37,942 nucleotides of DNA from Campylobacteraceae bacterium (GTDB lineage Bacteria; Campylobacterota; Campylobacteria; Campylobacterales; Sulfurospirillaceae): positions 1 through 37,942 of the forward strand of contig JALUXT010000148.1 of assembly GCA_027013245.1 (NCBI GenBank), given 5' to 3'. The position numbers were made by a program, and so were the translations under genes. Below are positions 17,272 to 24,076 of the stretch, piece after piece (the stretch's first letter is position 1; the number at the start of each line of letters is the position of its first letter). Below the pieces are notes generated by a model. That model worked only from the letters and a program-made list of their open reading frames with translations. It ran no database searches and was not told the origin of the DNA.

Positions 17272-18309
17272 TTATATGACCAATGAGTATGCTTCTTTTT
17301 CGCAAATCTGAGCTATCACAGAGCTGTACAAGAAGCCTTCATTTTTTAACTCTTGCACTAGGTCATTTGCATCTTTTTCGCTAACAGATATAAGCAATCC
17401 GCCAGAAGTTTGGGCGTCATAGAAAAATATCTCGTTTTTATACTCTTTTGTCGTTTTTACTTTGTCTTCTATGTAGGACATATTGCTGTAAGTTCCACCA
17501 GGGATAATTCCCATATTTGCTAACTCATAAGCCTCACTCAACATAGGAATTGAGTCAAAAACAAACTTGATAGTGACTTTTTCATCGCTCATTTCACACG
17601 CATGACCAGCTAAGCCAAAACCTGTCACATCGGTGCAAGCACTTACATCGTACTTTTGCATGATGAGCGAAGGCTTATAGTTTAACTCACTCAATATTGA
17701 AGCCACTTTTTCTGTTGTCTTAATATCAACCATATCAGCTTTTATACCAGTTGTTAAAATTCCCATGCCAAGAGGTTTGGTAAGAACTAAAACATCCCCT
17801 ATGCGTGGGGTGTTGTTTCTATAAATCTTTTTAGGATGCACAAAGCCACTCACACTCAAACCGTAAAGCATCTCTGGAGTCTCAATAGTGTGTCCACCGA
17901 CTACAACTCCTCCACACTCTTTCACTTTGCTTTGCCCGCCATCAAGTATTTCTCTTAAAACTTCTTTTGGGTGATTGCACCCATCAAAGCCTACTATATT
18001 CATGGCTGTCGCTACTTTTGCACCCATAGCAAAAACATCACTTAGAGAATTTGCCGCTGCGATTTGTCCATATATGTAAGGGTCATCCACAACAGGTGTG
18101 ATGATATCAACAGTTTGTACAAGGGCATTGTTTTCATCTATCTTATATACGGCTGCATCATCACTGCTATCCATACCAACTAAAACATTTTCACTGCTAC
18201 AATCTATGCCACCAAGAGCCAATGTAAGCTCACCCGGAGCTAATTTGGCGGCTCAGCCTGCAGCTTTGACGAATTTTGTCAGTTTGTGTTCATTGTTTAA
18301 TTTTCGCAA
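17272..18309 (-). CDS. selD: Selenide, water dikinase, itself a selenoprotein
   Basis: SelD makes selenophosphate from selenide and ATP, the selenium donor for tRNA-Sec. The usual open frame seems to begin at 18222, but reading through the TGA at 18255-18253 gives KAAGUAAKLAPGELT, the classic SelD active-site context with Sec at residue 19. I place the start at the TTG at 18309-18307: it has AAAGGA upstream, lies 9 nt after the yedF stop codon, and an in-frame TAA blocks extension. The 345-residue length is normal, and later motifs (VQTVDIITPVVDDPY, DVTGFGLAGHACEM) agree. The gene sits between yedF and DUF2461 in one operon. Confidence 0.9.
18227..18241 (-). promoter_or_regulatory. Candidate bacterial SECIS hairpin in selD
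   Basis: Eleven nucleotides after the UGA codon the mRNA can form AGCUC-CGGGU-GAGCU, a 5-bp stem with a G-rich loop. This distance and a loop containing GGU match what SelB recognises in bacterial selenoprotein messages. The stem is seen in the sequence; the function is inferred from its position. Confidence 0.55.
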
Positions 18310-18318
18310 ATTTATCCT

Positions 18319-18906
18319 TTATAGAGATACCATATCCGTGTTTAAAAGCATATCAACAGAATCATAAGCATTGCCGATTTCGCCTACTTTTAATTCATCT
18401 GCTGGAATTTTATAATAGTTTAGACAAAGTCCGCAACTATATATATTTACGCCTCTAATTTCAAGCTCTTTTAGATTTTCAATCAAATCAAGATTTTCAT
18501 CTTTTGTTGTTAAAAATACACCCTCATTTACAAAAACTAGATTTTTTGGAAGTGCTTTAAACTCAAGAATTGTTTTTAGAAAAGTTTTCATTAAAGTGTT
18601 TCCTAGCTCACCTTTTCCAATCTTATCTGTTTTTATAAATACAGATTTATTTAAAAATTTTTCTTCTTTGCTAGGGATTATAGCACACTCGTAGCCTTTT
18701 ATGATAGTGATGAGTGTTTTTCCGTCTTCTAACTCTTTGACTCTGCTATCATATCCTTGCTTAGTTGCAAATCTTTTAACATTTTCTTTAGATGAAACAG
18801 AATTTACTAAAATCTCAAGTAAAGAGTCATCTTCTAACTCCTCAAGTGCCTTTTTTGTTTTTAAAACTGGCTGGGGACAAGCCAAACCACAACAATCAAT
18901 CTTCAT
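18319..18906 (-). CDS. yedF: Selenium metabolism protein YedF
   Basis: The 195-residue protein joins a TusA/SirA-like N-terminal domain (CCGLACPQPVLKTKKAL, residues 5-21) to a DsrE-like C-terminal domain (about 90-195) with a late CGLCLNYY motif. This two-domain form is the family found beside selD in selenium-using bacteria (TIGR03527). It is thought to handle sulfur or selenium for selenophosphate synthesis, but its precise reaction is not established. It is the first gene of the operon with selD; AAGGA lies 6 nt upstream and an AT-rich TATAGT-type -10 lies at about 18935-18930. Confidence 0.85.
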   Translation of the reverse strand: MKIDCCGLACPQPVLKTKKALEELEDDSLLEILVNSVSSKENVKRFATKQGYDSRVKELEDGKTLITIIKGYECAIIPSKEEKFLNKSVFIKTDKIGKGELGNTLMKTFLKTILEFKALPKNLVFVNEGVFLTTKDENLDLIENLKELEIRGVNIYSCGLCLNYYKIPADELKVGEIGNAYDSVDMLLNTDMVSL

Positions 18907-19054
18907 GAATTTTCCTTGATAAAAATTTTACTATATATTACATGTAAATAAAAAGCGAAGTATAAATGAAGTATGCTTTTTCATGTGCATCTGAACTCAG
19001 ATCTAATAGCATTACAAAATTATATAACTTTAAGTGTAAAGTTTAGATTAAATT

Positions 19055-19063
19055 TGCTATACT
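19055..19063 (+). promoter_or_regulatory. Extended -10 promoter of the DUF2062 gene
   Basis: TGC-TATACT (19055-19063) is a good extended -10 box. The start point would fall near 19069-19071, directly at the ATG of 19072, and no Shine-Dalgarno sequence is present between them. The mRNA may therefore be leaderless. Confidence 0.45.
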
Positions 19064-19071
19064 TTCACACG

Positions 19072-19572
19072 ATGATAAGAAAAATATTTAAAAAGAGAAC
19101 CGGAAAAACAAAATTAGATAAATTTATACAAAAATACAACATACCAAGAGAATTTTTATCAGTAAATAGAAGAGCTATTACAAAAGGTTTACTAGTTGGT
19201 ATTTTTTGGGGATTTATACCTATGCCTTTTCAAATGTTAGCAGTTCTTGCGATGACACCGATAGCTAGGTTCAATATCCCAATCGCCATCAGTATGGTAT
19301 GGCTAAGCAATCCAATCACTATGCCTTTTATGTACTACATGGAGTATCTAACAGGCTCTTTCGTTTTAAACAAGCCCCACTTAAGTGTAGAGCTAACAAT
19401 GCACTGGTTTGAAGATAATTTAGGCAATATCTTCATCCCGCTTTACACCGGAACTCTCATATATGCAATCTTCGTTTCCATCGGTGTTTATTATGGCGTA
19501 AACTGGCTTTGGATTCGCTCTGTCAAGACAGAGAAAAGACATGCAAAAAGAAAAAGAAATTCAAGAAAATAA
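19072..19572 (+). CDS. DUF2062 membrane protein
   Basis: The protein is 166 residues from the ATG at 19072 (MIRKIFKKRTGK). The frame stays open upstream to 18973, but that extension reads like non-coding sequence and lies upstream of a good -10 box. The DUF2062 pattern is seen in AITKGLLVGIFWGFIPMPFQM and WLSNPITMPFMYYMEY, with two or three membrane segments and a strongly basic C-terminus. The family is of unknown function, sometimes found near glycosyltransferases. It is convergent with wtpB, and its stop codon lies inside the shared terminator hairpin. Confidence 0.75.
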   Translation: MIRKIFKKRTGKTKLDKFIQKYNIPREFLSVNRRAITKGLLVGIFWGFIPMPFQMLAVLAMTPIARFNIPIAISMVWLSNPITMPFMYYMEYLTGSFVLNKPHLSVELTMHWFEDNLGNIFIPLYTGTLIYAIFVSIGVYYGVNWLWIRSVKTEKRHAKRKRNSRK

Positions 19573-19604
19573 TACCAATCTCCATTTTGGGAATTGGTAT
19601 TATT
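19568..19604. terminator. Bidirectional terminator-like hairpin
   Basis: AATAATACCAAT (19568-19579) pairs perfectly with ATTGGTATTATT (19593-19604), and part of the loop (CTCC/GGGA) can extend it. It separates the convergent DUF2062 and wtpB genes, and both stop codons lie inside the arms. T-rich sequence follows in both directions, more clearly on the minus strand. Confidence 0.65.
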
Positions 19605-20346
19605 GTTTTACTCTATTGTTTACAAATCTTATAGCTAGAAATATACATACCGAAACTAGTATCATGTCAGCTGCCACTGGAGCTGAATATTTTAATCCAA
19701 AGTTATTAAATCTGTCATATATCAACACTGGTGCTACCATCGGATGATAAGCTATGATGACTACCGCTCCAAACTCACCTAAGCCTCTGCTCCACATCAT
19801 CAAAGCTCCATTGATGAGGTCGTTTCTTGCATTTGGAAGGGCTATGGAAAAAAAGACTCGAAATCTATTGGCTCCTAGTGTTCTTGCTACATATTCGTAC
19901 CTGACATCTACTTTTTTAAAACCCTCTTTTGCTCCGTTTATCAAAAATGGTGCAGAGAGAAACATCATGGCACTTACTATACCAGTAGTTGTATCTATAA
20001 AATCAAAATATCCATTACTAAAGGCTATCAAAAGTGCGATTCCCGCAGCTGTGTGGGGTACCATGACTGGAATGTCAAGTATTGCTTCAAACATTGACTT
20101 TCCCCAAAAATCATATCTTGCGATGATGTAAGCTAACGGAATTCCTGTGATGCAAACAAAAACAACAGCATAAAAAGCACTTTTTAGAGTTAAAAATATA
20201 CTATCATATACTTCTTTGTCTTGCATAGTTTGGAAAATATTTGGAAAACCAACACTAAGAAAAAGTTTGATGAGAGGCACTGTTAAAAACAGAACTAAAA
20301 TCGAACTTAAGAAAATAAATACAAGCAGAAATCCTCTATCTTTCAT
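19600..20346 (-). CDS. wtpB: Tungstate/molybdate ABC transporter permease
   Basis: The 248-residue inner-membrane permease has about six hydrophobic segments and the EAA loop YEYVARTLGANRFRVFFSIALPNARND (about residues 150-176), followed by the GLGEFGAVVIIAYHP segment shared by molybdate, tungstate and sulfate permeases. It would carry oxyanions into the cell to supply the formate dehydrogenase cofactor. Its ATG overlaps the wtpC stop codon by 4 nt. The WtpA-type binding protein upstream decides the wtp name; mod or tup would be alternatives. Confidence 0.82.
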   Translation of the reverse strand: MKDRGFLLVFIFLSSILVLFLTVPLIKLFLSVGFPNIFQTMQDKEVYDSIFLTLKSAFYAVVFVCITGIPLAYIIARYDFWGKSMFEAILDIPVMVPHTAAGIALLIAFSNGYFDFIDTTTGIVSAMMFLSAPFLINGAKEGFKKVDVRYEYVARTLGANRFRVFFSIALPNARNDLINGALMMWSRGLGEFGAVVIIAYHPMVAPVLIYDRFNNFGLKYSAPVAADMILVSVCIFLAIRFVNNRVKQ

Positions 20347-21320
20347 ATAAATGTCACATCCTTTTTATCGATATATATATTTGTTTCGTCACCCTCTTTT
20401 AAAATTTTACCATCAAATACACTTTCATGAACTTTGCAAAAAAATACCTCATCTCCAACTCTCGCAAATATTTTATAGTGATCACTTATGCCCAAAACAT
20501 TCTCAATCTTACAAGCAAAACAGTATAAATCTTCTTTTTTTTCATCTCCAAATTTTATGCGATTTGGGTCAACCGTGAAAAATTTATCTTTTTGATTAAA
20601 ACCCAAGATAGAAGTTGGAAAAACATTTTTAAATCCTAAAAATCTTGCTACTTTTATGTTTTTTGGTTCGTTTAAAACCTCATAAGCTCCACCCATTTGT
20701 AAAATTTCGCCATCTATCATGACTGCCACACGATCTGCCAAAAATGAAGCTTCTCTAAAGTTGTGTGTTACATGTAAGATTGTGATATTATATCTTTTGA
20801 TAAGGTCTTTCAAAGATTTCATGATAGAGTTTCGAAATGTCGGATCTACCGCACTTAGTGGCTCATCTAATAGTAGTAATCTTGGGCGAGAATATATAGC
20901 TCTTGCGATTGCTACTCTTTGCTTCTCCCCTCCGCTTAAATGTTTTATATCTCTTTGTAATATATTTTTAATATGTAAAAAATCTACTAAATCATCAAAA
21001 AGCTCATCTTTATCTTTTATCTTTTTAAATTTTGCTGAGTAAGTGATATTGTCTTTTACATTCATATTTGGAAAGAGTAAAAAGTTTTGATAAACAAACC
21101 CAAAGTTTCTTTTTTCAGGTGGAAGGTTTGTGATATCTTTGCCGTTAAAATATATATCGCCCTCTATGCTTTGCAACCCTGCAATCGATTCCAAAAGCAT
21201 AGTTTTTCCGCTCCCTGTTTGTCCTAAAAGTACAAAATATGAATTCTCCTTAATCTCAAAGGAGAGCTTATGCAGCACAAAATCACCTTTTTTTAAAAAT
21301 AGATTTTTAACTTTTAACAT
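20343..21320 (-). CDS. wtpC: Tungstate/molybdate ABC transporter ATP-binding protein
   Basis: The ATPase shows Walker A GQTGSGKTM, the Q-loop YQNFLLFPNM, signature LSGGEKQRVAIARAI, Walker B LLLLDEPLSAVD and the switch His in VTHNF. A TOBE-like C-terminal part (about 250-325) may bind the oxyanion. The frame is open to a TTG at 21332, but the ATG at 21320 (MLKVKNLF) has GAGG 6 nt upstream and is the better start, giving 325 residues. It lies between wtpA and wtpB and is separated from wtpA by a long hairpin. Confidence 0.85.
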   Translation of the reverse strand: MLKVKNLFLKKGDFVLHKLSFEIKENSYFVLLGQTGSGKTMLLESIAGLQSIEGDIYFNGKDITNLPPEKRNFGFVYQNFLLFPNMNVKDNITYSAKFKKIKDKDELFDDLVDFLHIKNILQRDIKHLSGGEKQRVAIARAIYSRPRLLLLDEPLSAVDPTFRNSIMKSLKDLIKRYNITILHVTHNFREASFLADRVAVMIDGEILQMGGAYEVLNEPKNIKVARFLGFKNVFPTSILGFNQKDKFFTVDPNRIKFGDEKKEDLYCFACKIENVLGISDHYKIFARVGDEVFFCKVHESVFDGKILKEGDETNIYIDKKDVTFI

Positions 21321-21332
21321 CTTTTTCCTCAA

Positions 21333-21373
21333 AAAAGTTTAAAAAAGGGGTCAGGCTCCTATTTTAAACTTTT
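21333..21373 (-). repeat. Long hairpin, REP-like, between wtpA and wtpC
   Basis: AAAAGTTTAAAA (21333-21344) pairs with TTTTAAACTTTT (21362-21373). Inside, AGGGG (21346-21350) and CTCCT (21356-21360) pair with one mismatch, so the whole folds as one long imperfect hairpin. On the minus strand it ends in a run of six T residues, as in an intrinsic terminator or attenuator. The core reads GGAGCCTGACCCC, which I recall from short palindromes linked to REP-type transposases; that link is from memory. Confidence 0.55.
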
Positions 21374-21379
21374 ACATTT

Positions 21380-22327
21380 TTATTTTAATATACTGTCATC
21401 GCCTGTGATAACTGGTGGATTTATAGGTCCTTGTCCATCTTTTTTCATGATCGCTTGTCCTGCTAGGGAAAGTATAAAATTGACAAATTTCACAGCACCT
21501 TCTTTGTTCATGGGCATCTTATCGCCGTGTTGTACCACTGTTATACCATAAATCATGGGTGACCCCTTTTTGACAATCCAAGTTCCTGGTTTTTTGCCAC
21601 TGATTTTAAATGACACTTTTTTGTAAAGATTAGCATATTTTGCACTTCCTAGAGAAACTTGAGGAGGAAGTGTAACATATTTCAGATGATGTTGCTCTGC
21701 GACTGACTTATAGATGTATAGATAATCAAAAGCTCCCACTTCTAAAAGTCCTAGTAAATCAGTTTCTTTTGGTCTTATGATCACTTTTTTTCTATTTTCT
21801 TCACCACTTTTGTAAAAATCGTTATATCCTAGTAATTTTTTAAATAATCCTGGCATTTTATAGTAAATTTCTGCTAATTTTGTAACAAGCATTGCCCTAT
21901 ATCCTGCTGGGTCTAGGTTTGGATTTGAGTGTCCTATCTTTACACCTGGTCTTAGCAGTATTTTTGGCCAATTTTTTGAATTGATTTCATTTGCATATTT
22001 TGATTTGTTTGTATAAACTATGGCTAACTCATTTGTTGCAAAATGTGCATTAAATTTAGCATATTTTGGAATCAACAAGTTATCTATAACTTTATATGCC
22101 GCACTTGCCATAACATCGGCAGGTTTTCCGATGTCGGTTATCTTTCTAGCAGATGCTCTACTACCCGCAGCTTCTAAGAGTACATTATATTCGGGGTACT
22201 TAGTCTCAAATGCTTTTTTTATGTCTTTAAACGGTACCGAGAGACTACCTGCGTGAAAAACTACTATATTTTGTTTAGCGTAAACCAAAGTTGTAAATAT
22301 AATTAAACCTAAAATCAATCTTCTCAT
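21380..22327 (-). CDS. wtpA: Tungstate/molybdate binding protein WtpA
   Basis: The 315-residue protein has a Sec signal peptide (MRRLILGLIIFTTLVYA). The opening FHAGSLSVPFKDIKKAFE and the EAAGSRASARKITD segment that lines the anion site are typical of WtpA/ModA-like proteins. DPAGYRAMLV and the Glu-rich ETDLLGLLEVG segment agree with the WtpA branch, which prefers tungstate and also binds molybdate. It captures the oxyanion in the periplasm for WtpBC. It has a good AAGGAG ribosome binding site, and an inverted repeat just upstream is also found in front of fdhD. Ligand preference is inferred. Confidence 0.85.
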   Translation of the reverse strand: MRRLILGLIIFTTLVYAKQNIVVFHAGSLSVPFKDIKKAFETKYPEYNVLLEAAGSRASARKITDIGKPADVMASAAYKVIDNLLIPKYAKFNAHFATNELAIVYTNKSKYANEINSKNWPKILLRPGVKIGHSNPNLDPAGYRAMLVTKLAEIYYKMPGLFKKLLGYNDFYKSGEENRKKVIIRPKETDLLGLLEVGAFDYLYIYKSVAEQHHLKYVTLPPQVSLGSAKYANLYKKVSFKISGKKPGTWIVKKGSPMIYGITVVQHGDKMPMNKEGAVKFVNFILSLAGQAIMKKDGQGPINPPVITGDDSILK

Positions 22328-22345
22328 TCTTTTTCTCCTTGTTTT

Positions 22346-22366
22346 AATATGCTATTTTGGCATATT
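22346..22366. promoter_or_regulatory. Operator-like palindrome upstream of wtpA
   Basis: AATATGC and GCATATT (7-bp arms, 7-bp spacer) lie between a weak minus-strand -10 (GATACAA) and the wtpA ribosome binding site, about where transcription would start. The same element, with two differences in 19 bp, lies upstream of fdhD. The common form is ATATGCTRTTTTKGCATAT. A repressor bound here would block wtpABC; the ModE-like protein encoded next door is the natural candidate. Confidence 0.65.
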
Positions 22367-22415
22367 TGTATCCTTTATTTTTCATTTGAACACTCAAAAT
22401 GAACCTATGAGTGAA

Positions 22416-22435
22416 AAAGAGGATCTCTCCTCTTT
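22416..22435 (-). terminator. Terminator of the fdhD-modE operon
   Basis: AAAGAGGA and TCCTCTTT form a perfect 8-bp stem with a 4-nt loop. On the minus strand the stem runs into TTTTT and then TTCAC. It lies 32 nt past the modE-like stop codon and upstream of wtpA, in the right place for a rho-independent terminator. A further short inverted repeat (CACTCA/TGAGTG, 22391-22413) follows it. Confidence 0.65.
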
Positions 22436-22467
22436 CTAATATTCATATAAAAAATATAACATTTTCT

Positions 22468-23205
22468 TTAGTTCTTAAAATCTCTTTTATTTCTTGGTTT
22501 TAGGAACAATTCTTTAAATCTTTGATTTGCAAACTCTTCTATATCTGTTTGAAGTTGTTTATATTTATCTATATACTCATCTGCCAATGGGGTAAGTTTT
22601 GTCCCTCTGTCTTCCCCGCCTCCTTGAGTAGTTTGTACCAAAATATCTTTTAAGTTAGTTTGCAATAGTTTTATATGTGACCAAGTTTTTTTATAATTCA
22701 TCTCAAGATTCACGGCTGCTTGTGAGATGGAGCCTGTTTTTTGTATCTCTATTAAAACTTCAGTTTTGCCTTTTCCAAAAAGAAGTTCTTTTTTCTCATT
22801 TTCTATCCATGTTTTTGTTTTCAGATATAGTCTAGTCCTCTTTTTTTCTTTAAAACAGCCAAGTTCACAATAATTTACATCTATATTTTTAACTTCCAAA
22901 GTTCCTCTGATGACTTTAAGCCCGATTCCTCCCGCTATACTTCTTGCATGCTTACAAGTGATTTTATTTTGTTCATTTATAAAAGGTTTTAACCTCTCTT
23001 CGGCTTTTTTGGAATATTCGCCTTTTGGCAATTTTCCGAATTGACCAAGCCCACACTCGCTTATGCGAATGTCAAGCTCTTTTGCCTTCGCACCAATTTT
23101 ACCTATAGGTATCTTTGTTTTTGCAGAGATTTTATAGGCATTTGCACAGGTAAGCTTTCCATCTGTATTCACAGCATGCAGTATAAAACTATCTATTTCA
23201 GACAT
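22468..23205 (-). CDS. ModE-like transcriptional regulator with duplicated Cys domain
   Basis: The C-terminal part of this 245-residue protein (about 140-215) is a LysR/ModE-type winged helix: TEVLIEIQKTGSISQAAVNLEMNYKKTWSHIKLL, then GGGEDRGTKLTPLADEYIDKY. No TOBE/Mop molybdate-binding domain follows, unlike E. coli ModE. The N-terminal half is a tandem repeat (residues 16-57 and 80-119) with paired Cys: C20/C51 and C84/C113, plus C117. Repeats like these occur in small proteins near Mo/W enzymes, as far as I recall. It overlaps fdhD by 8 nt and has its own AAGGAG site. It probably represses wtpABC when metal is ample. Confidence 0.8.
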   Translation of the reverse strand: MSEIDSFILHAVNTDGKLTCANAYKISAKTKIPIGKIGAKAKELDIRISECGLGQFGKLPKGEYSKKAEERLKPFINEQNKITCKHARSIAGGIGLKVIRGTLEVKNIDVNYCELGCFKEKKRTRLYLKTKTWIENEKKELLFGKGKTEVLIEIQKTGSISQAAVNLEMNYKKTWSHIKLLQTNLKDILVQTTQGGGEDRGTKLTPLADEYIDKYKQLQTDIEEFANQRFKELFLKPRNKRDFKN

Positions 23206-23989
23206 TGATTCTCCTTGGATGTCGATAAATATTCATCTTATCGCCTCTTACAAATCCTATAAGAGTCAAGCCAAATTTATCGGCTATATTTACACCTCTA
23301 CAAGTAGAAGCTGTTCTTGAAGCTAAGATTGGTATTTGGTGCATCACTGCCTTTGCTACCATTTCCGAGCTTAACCTTCCGCTTACCATCAAAAAAGATT
23401 TACTTACATCAATTCCAGCCATAAGTGCTTTTCCGACGGCTTTATCTATGGTATTATGTTGGGCAATATCTTCGCCTATAAAGTAAGTATCTTTATCAAA
23501 ATAGAGCTTTGCAGTATGAACACAACCTGTTTGTTCATAAAGTGGGCATTGTGTGTAAAACTCACTCATCTCTTTAAACAAAAGAGAAGCATTTATACAT
23601 AAATCACCTGTGATGATTTTAGCTTCTATAGCTTTTTTTGAAATCTGAGTACTTTTGCCTCTACCACAACCACTAACAATCACCCCTTGGGTATCTAATC
23701 TATCAATATTTTTTTCATTTACTTTTGCTTTTATGTATACTTTAAATATCTTGTCATCTATGCTCTTGATTTCTGAGCTTTGAATATCTTTCACATTCTC
23801 GATGATGTTTTCACTTATGAGATACCCAACTGCTAGCTCTATTTGGTCAACTGGTGTTCCCATAAGTGCAGTAATGTATCTATCATTTACATAAATCTCT
23901 AATTTTATCTCACGAATAACAGTATCTTGTACTGTAAATTTTTGACTGCCCTTAATCTTGGTAATTTCAAATTCAAAAACTGGACCCAT
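23198..23989 (-). CDS. fdhD: Formate dehydrogenase sulfurtransferase FdhD
   Basis: FdhD passes sulfur from a cysteine desulfurase to the Mo/W-pterin cofactor before insertion into formate dehydrogenase. The protein shows the family's GTPVDQIELAVGYLISENII, the central SGCGRGKS loop, the KALMAGIDVSKSFLMVSGRLSSEMVAKA block and the end LIGFVRGDKMNIYRHPRRI. The loop has only one Cys, where E. coli FdhD has CxxC. A TTG at 24001 is in frame, but the ATG at 23989 lies 5 nt after GGAGG and is chosen, giving 263 residues. It is the first gene of an operon with the ModE-like regulator, separated from fdhC by a terminator. Confidence 0.88.
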   Translation of the reverse strand: MGPVFEFEITKIKGSQKFTVQDTVIREIKLEIYVNDRYITALMGTPVDQIELAVGYLISENIIENVKDIQSSEIKSIDDKIFKVYIKAKVNEKNIDRLDTQGVIVSGCGRGKSTQISKKAIEAKIITGDLCINASLLFKEMSEFYTQCPLYEQTGCVHTAKLYFDKDTYFIGEDIAQHNTIDKAVGKALMAGIDVSKSFLMVSGRLSSEMVAKAVMHQIPILASRTASTCRGVNIADKFGLTLIGFVRGDKMNIYRHPRRINV

Positions 23990-24004
23990 TACATCCTCCA
24001 ATAT

Positions 24005-24023
24005 ATATGCTGTTTTTGCATAT
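24005..24023. promoter_or_regulatory. Operator-like palindrome upstream of fdhD-modE
   Basis: ATATGC-N7-GCATAT lies between a TATAAAT-like minus-strand -10 (about 24028-24034) and the GGAGG of fdhD. Sequence, spacer length and position match the element before wtpA. Together they suggest one regulator for both transcripts, which would mean autoregulation if it is the ModE-like protein. Confidence 0.65.
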
Positions 24024-24046
24024 TTATTTATAATACTGCATTAATA

Positions 24047-24070
24047 AAAGAGGCATTTTACTGCCTCTTT
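24047..24070 (-). terminator. Terminator after fdhC
   Basis: AAAGAGGCA and TGCCTCTTT form a perfect 9-bp stem with a 6-nt loop, 7 nt beyond the fdhC stop codon. On the minus strand it is followed by TATTAATG, a modest T tract. It marks the end of the formate dehydrogenase operon and separates it from fdhD. Confidence 0.65.
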
Positions 24071-24076
24071 ATAGTT

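Noticed and set aside
18223-18309. Truncated selD beginning at 18222
   Set aside because: Upstream codons through the TGA give the conserved SelD active site and a start with ribosome binding site.
18976-19005. Third copy of the wtpA/fdhD palindrome near yedF (ATGC...GCAT)
   Set aside because: The half sites are shorter and spaced by 10 instead of 7 bases, and the flanks do not match.
18973-19071. N-terminal extension of the DUF2062 protein by 33 residues
   Set aside because: Sequence is unlike coding DNA, contains the likely promoter and lies outside the conserved domain.
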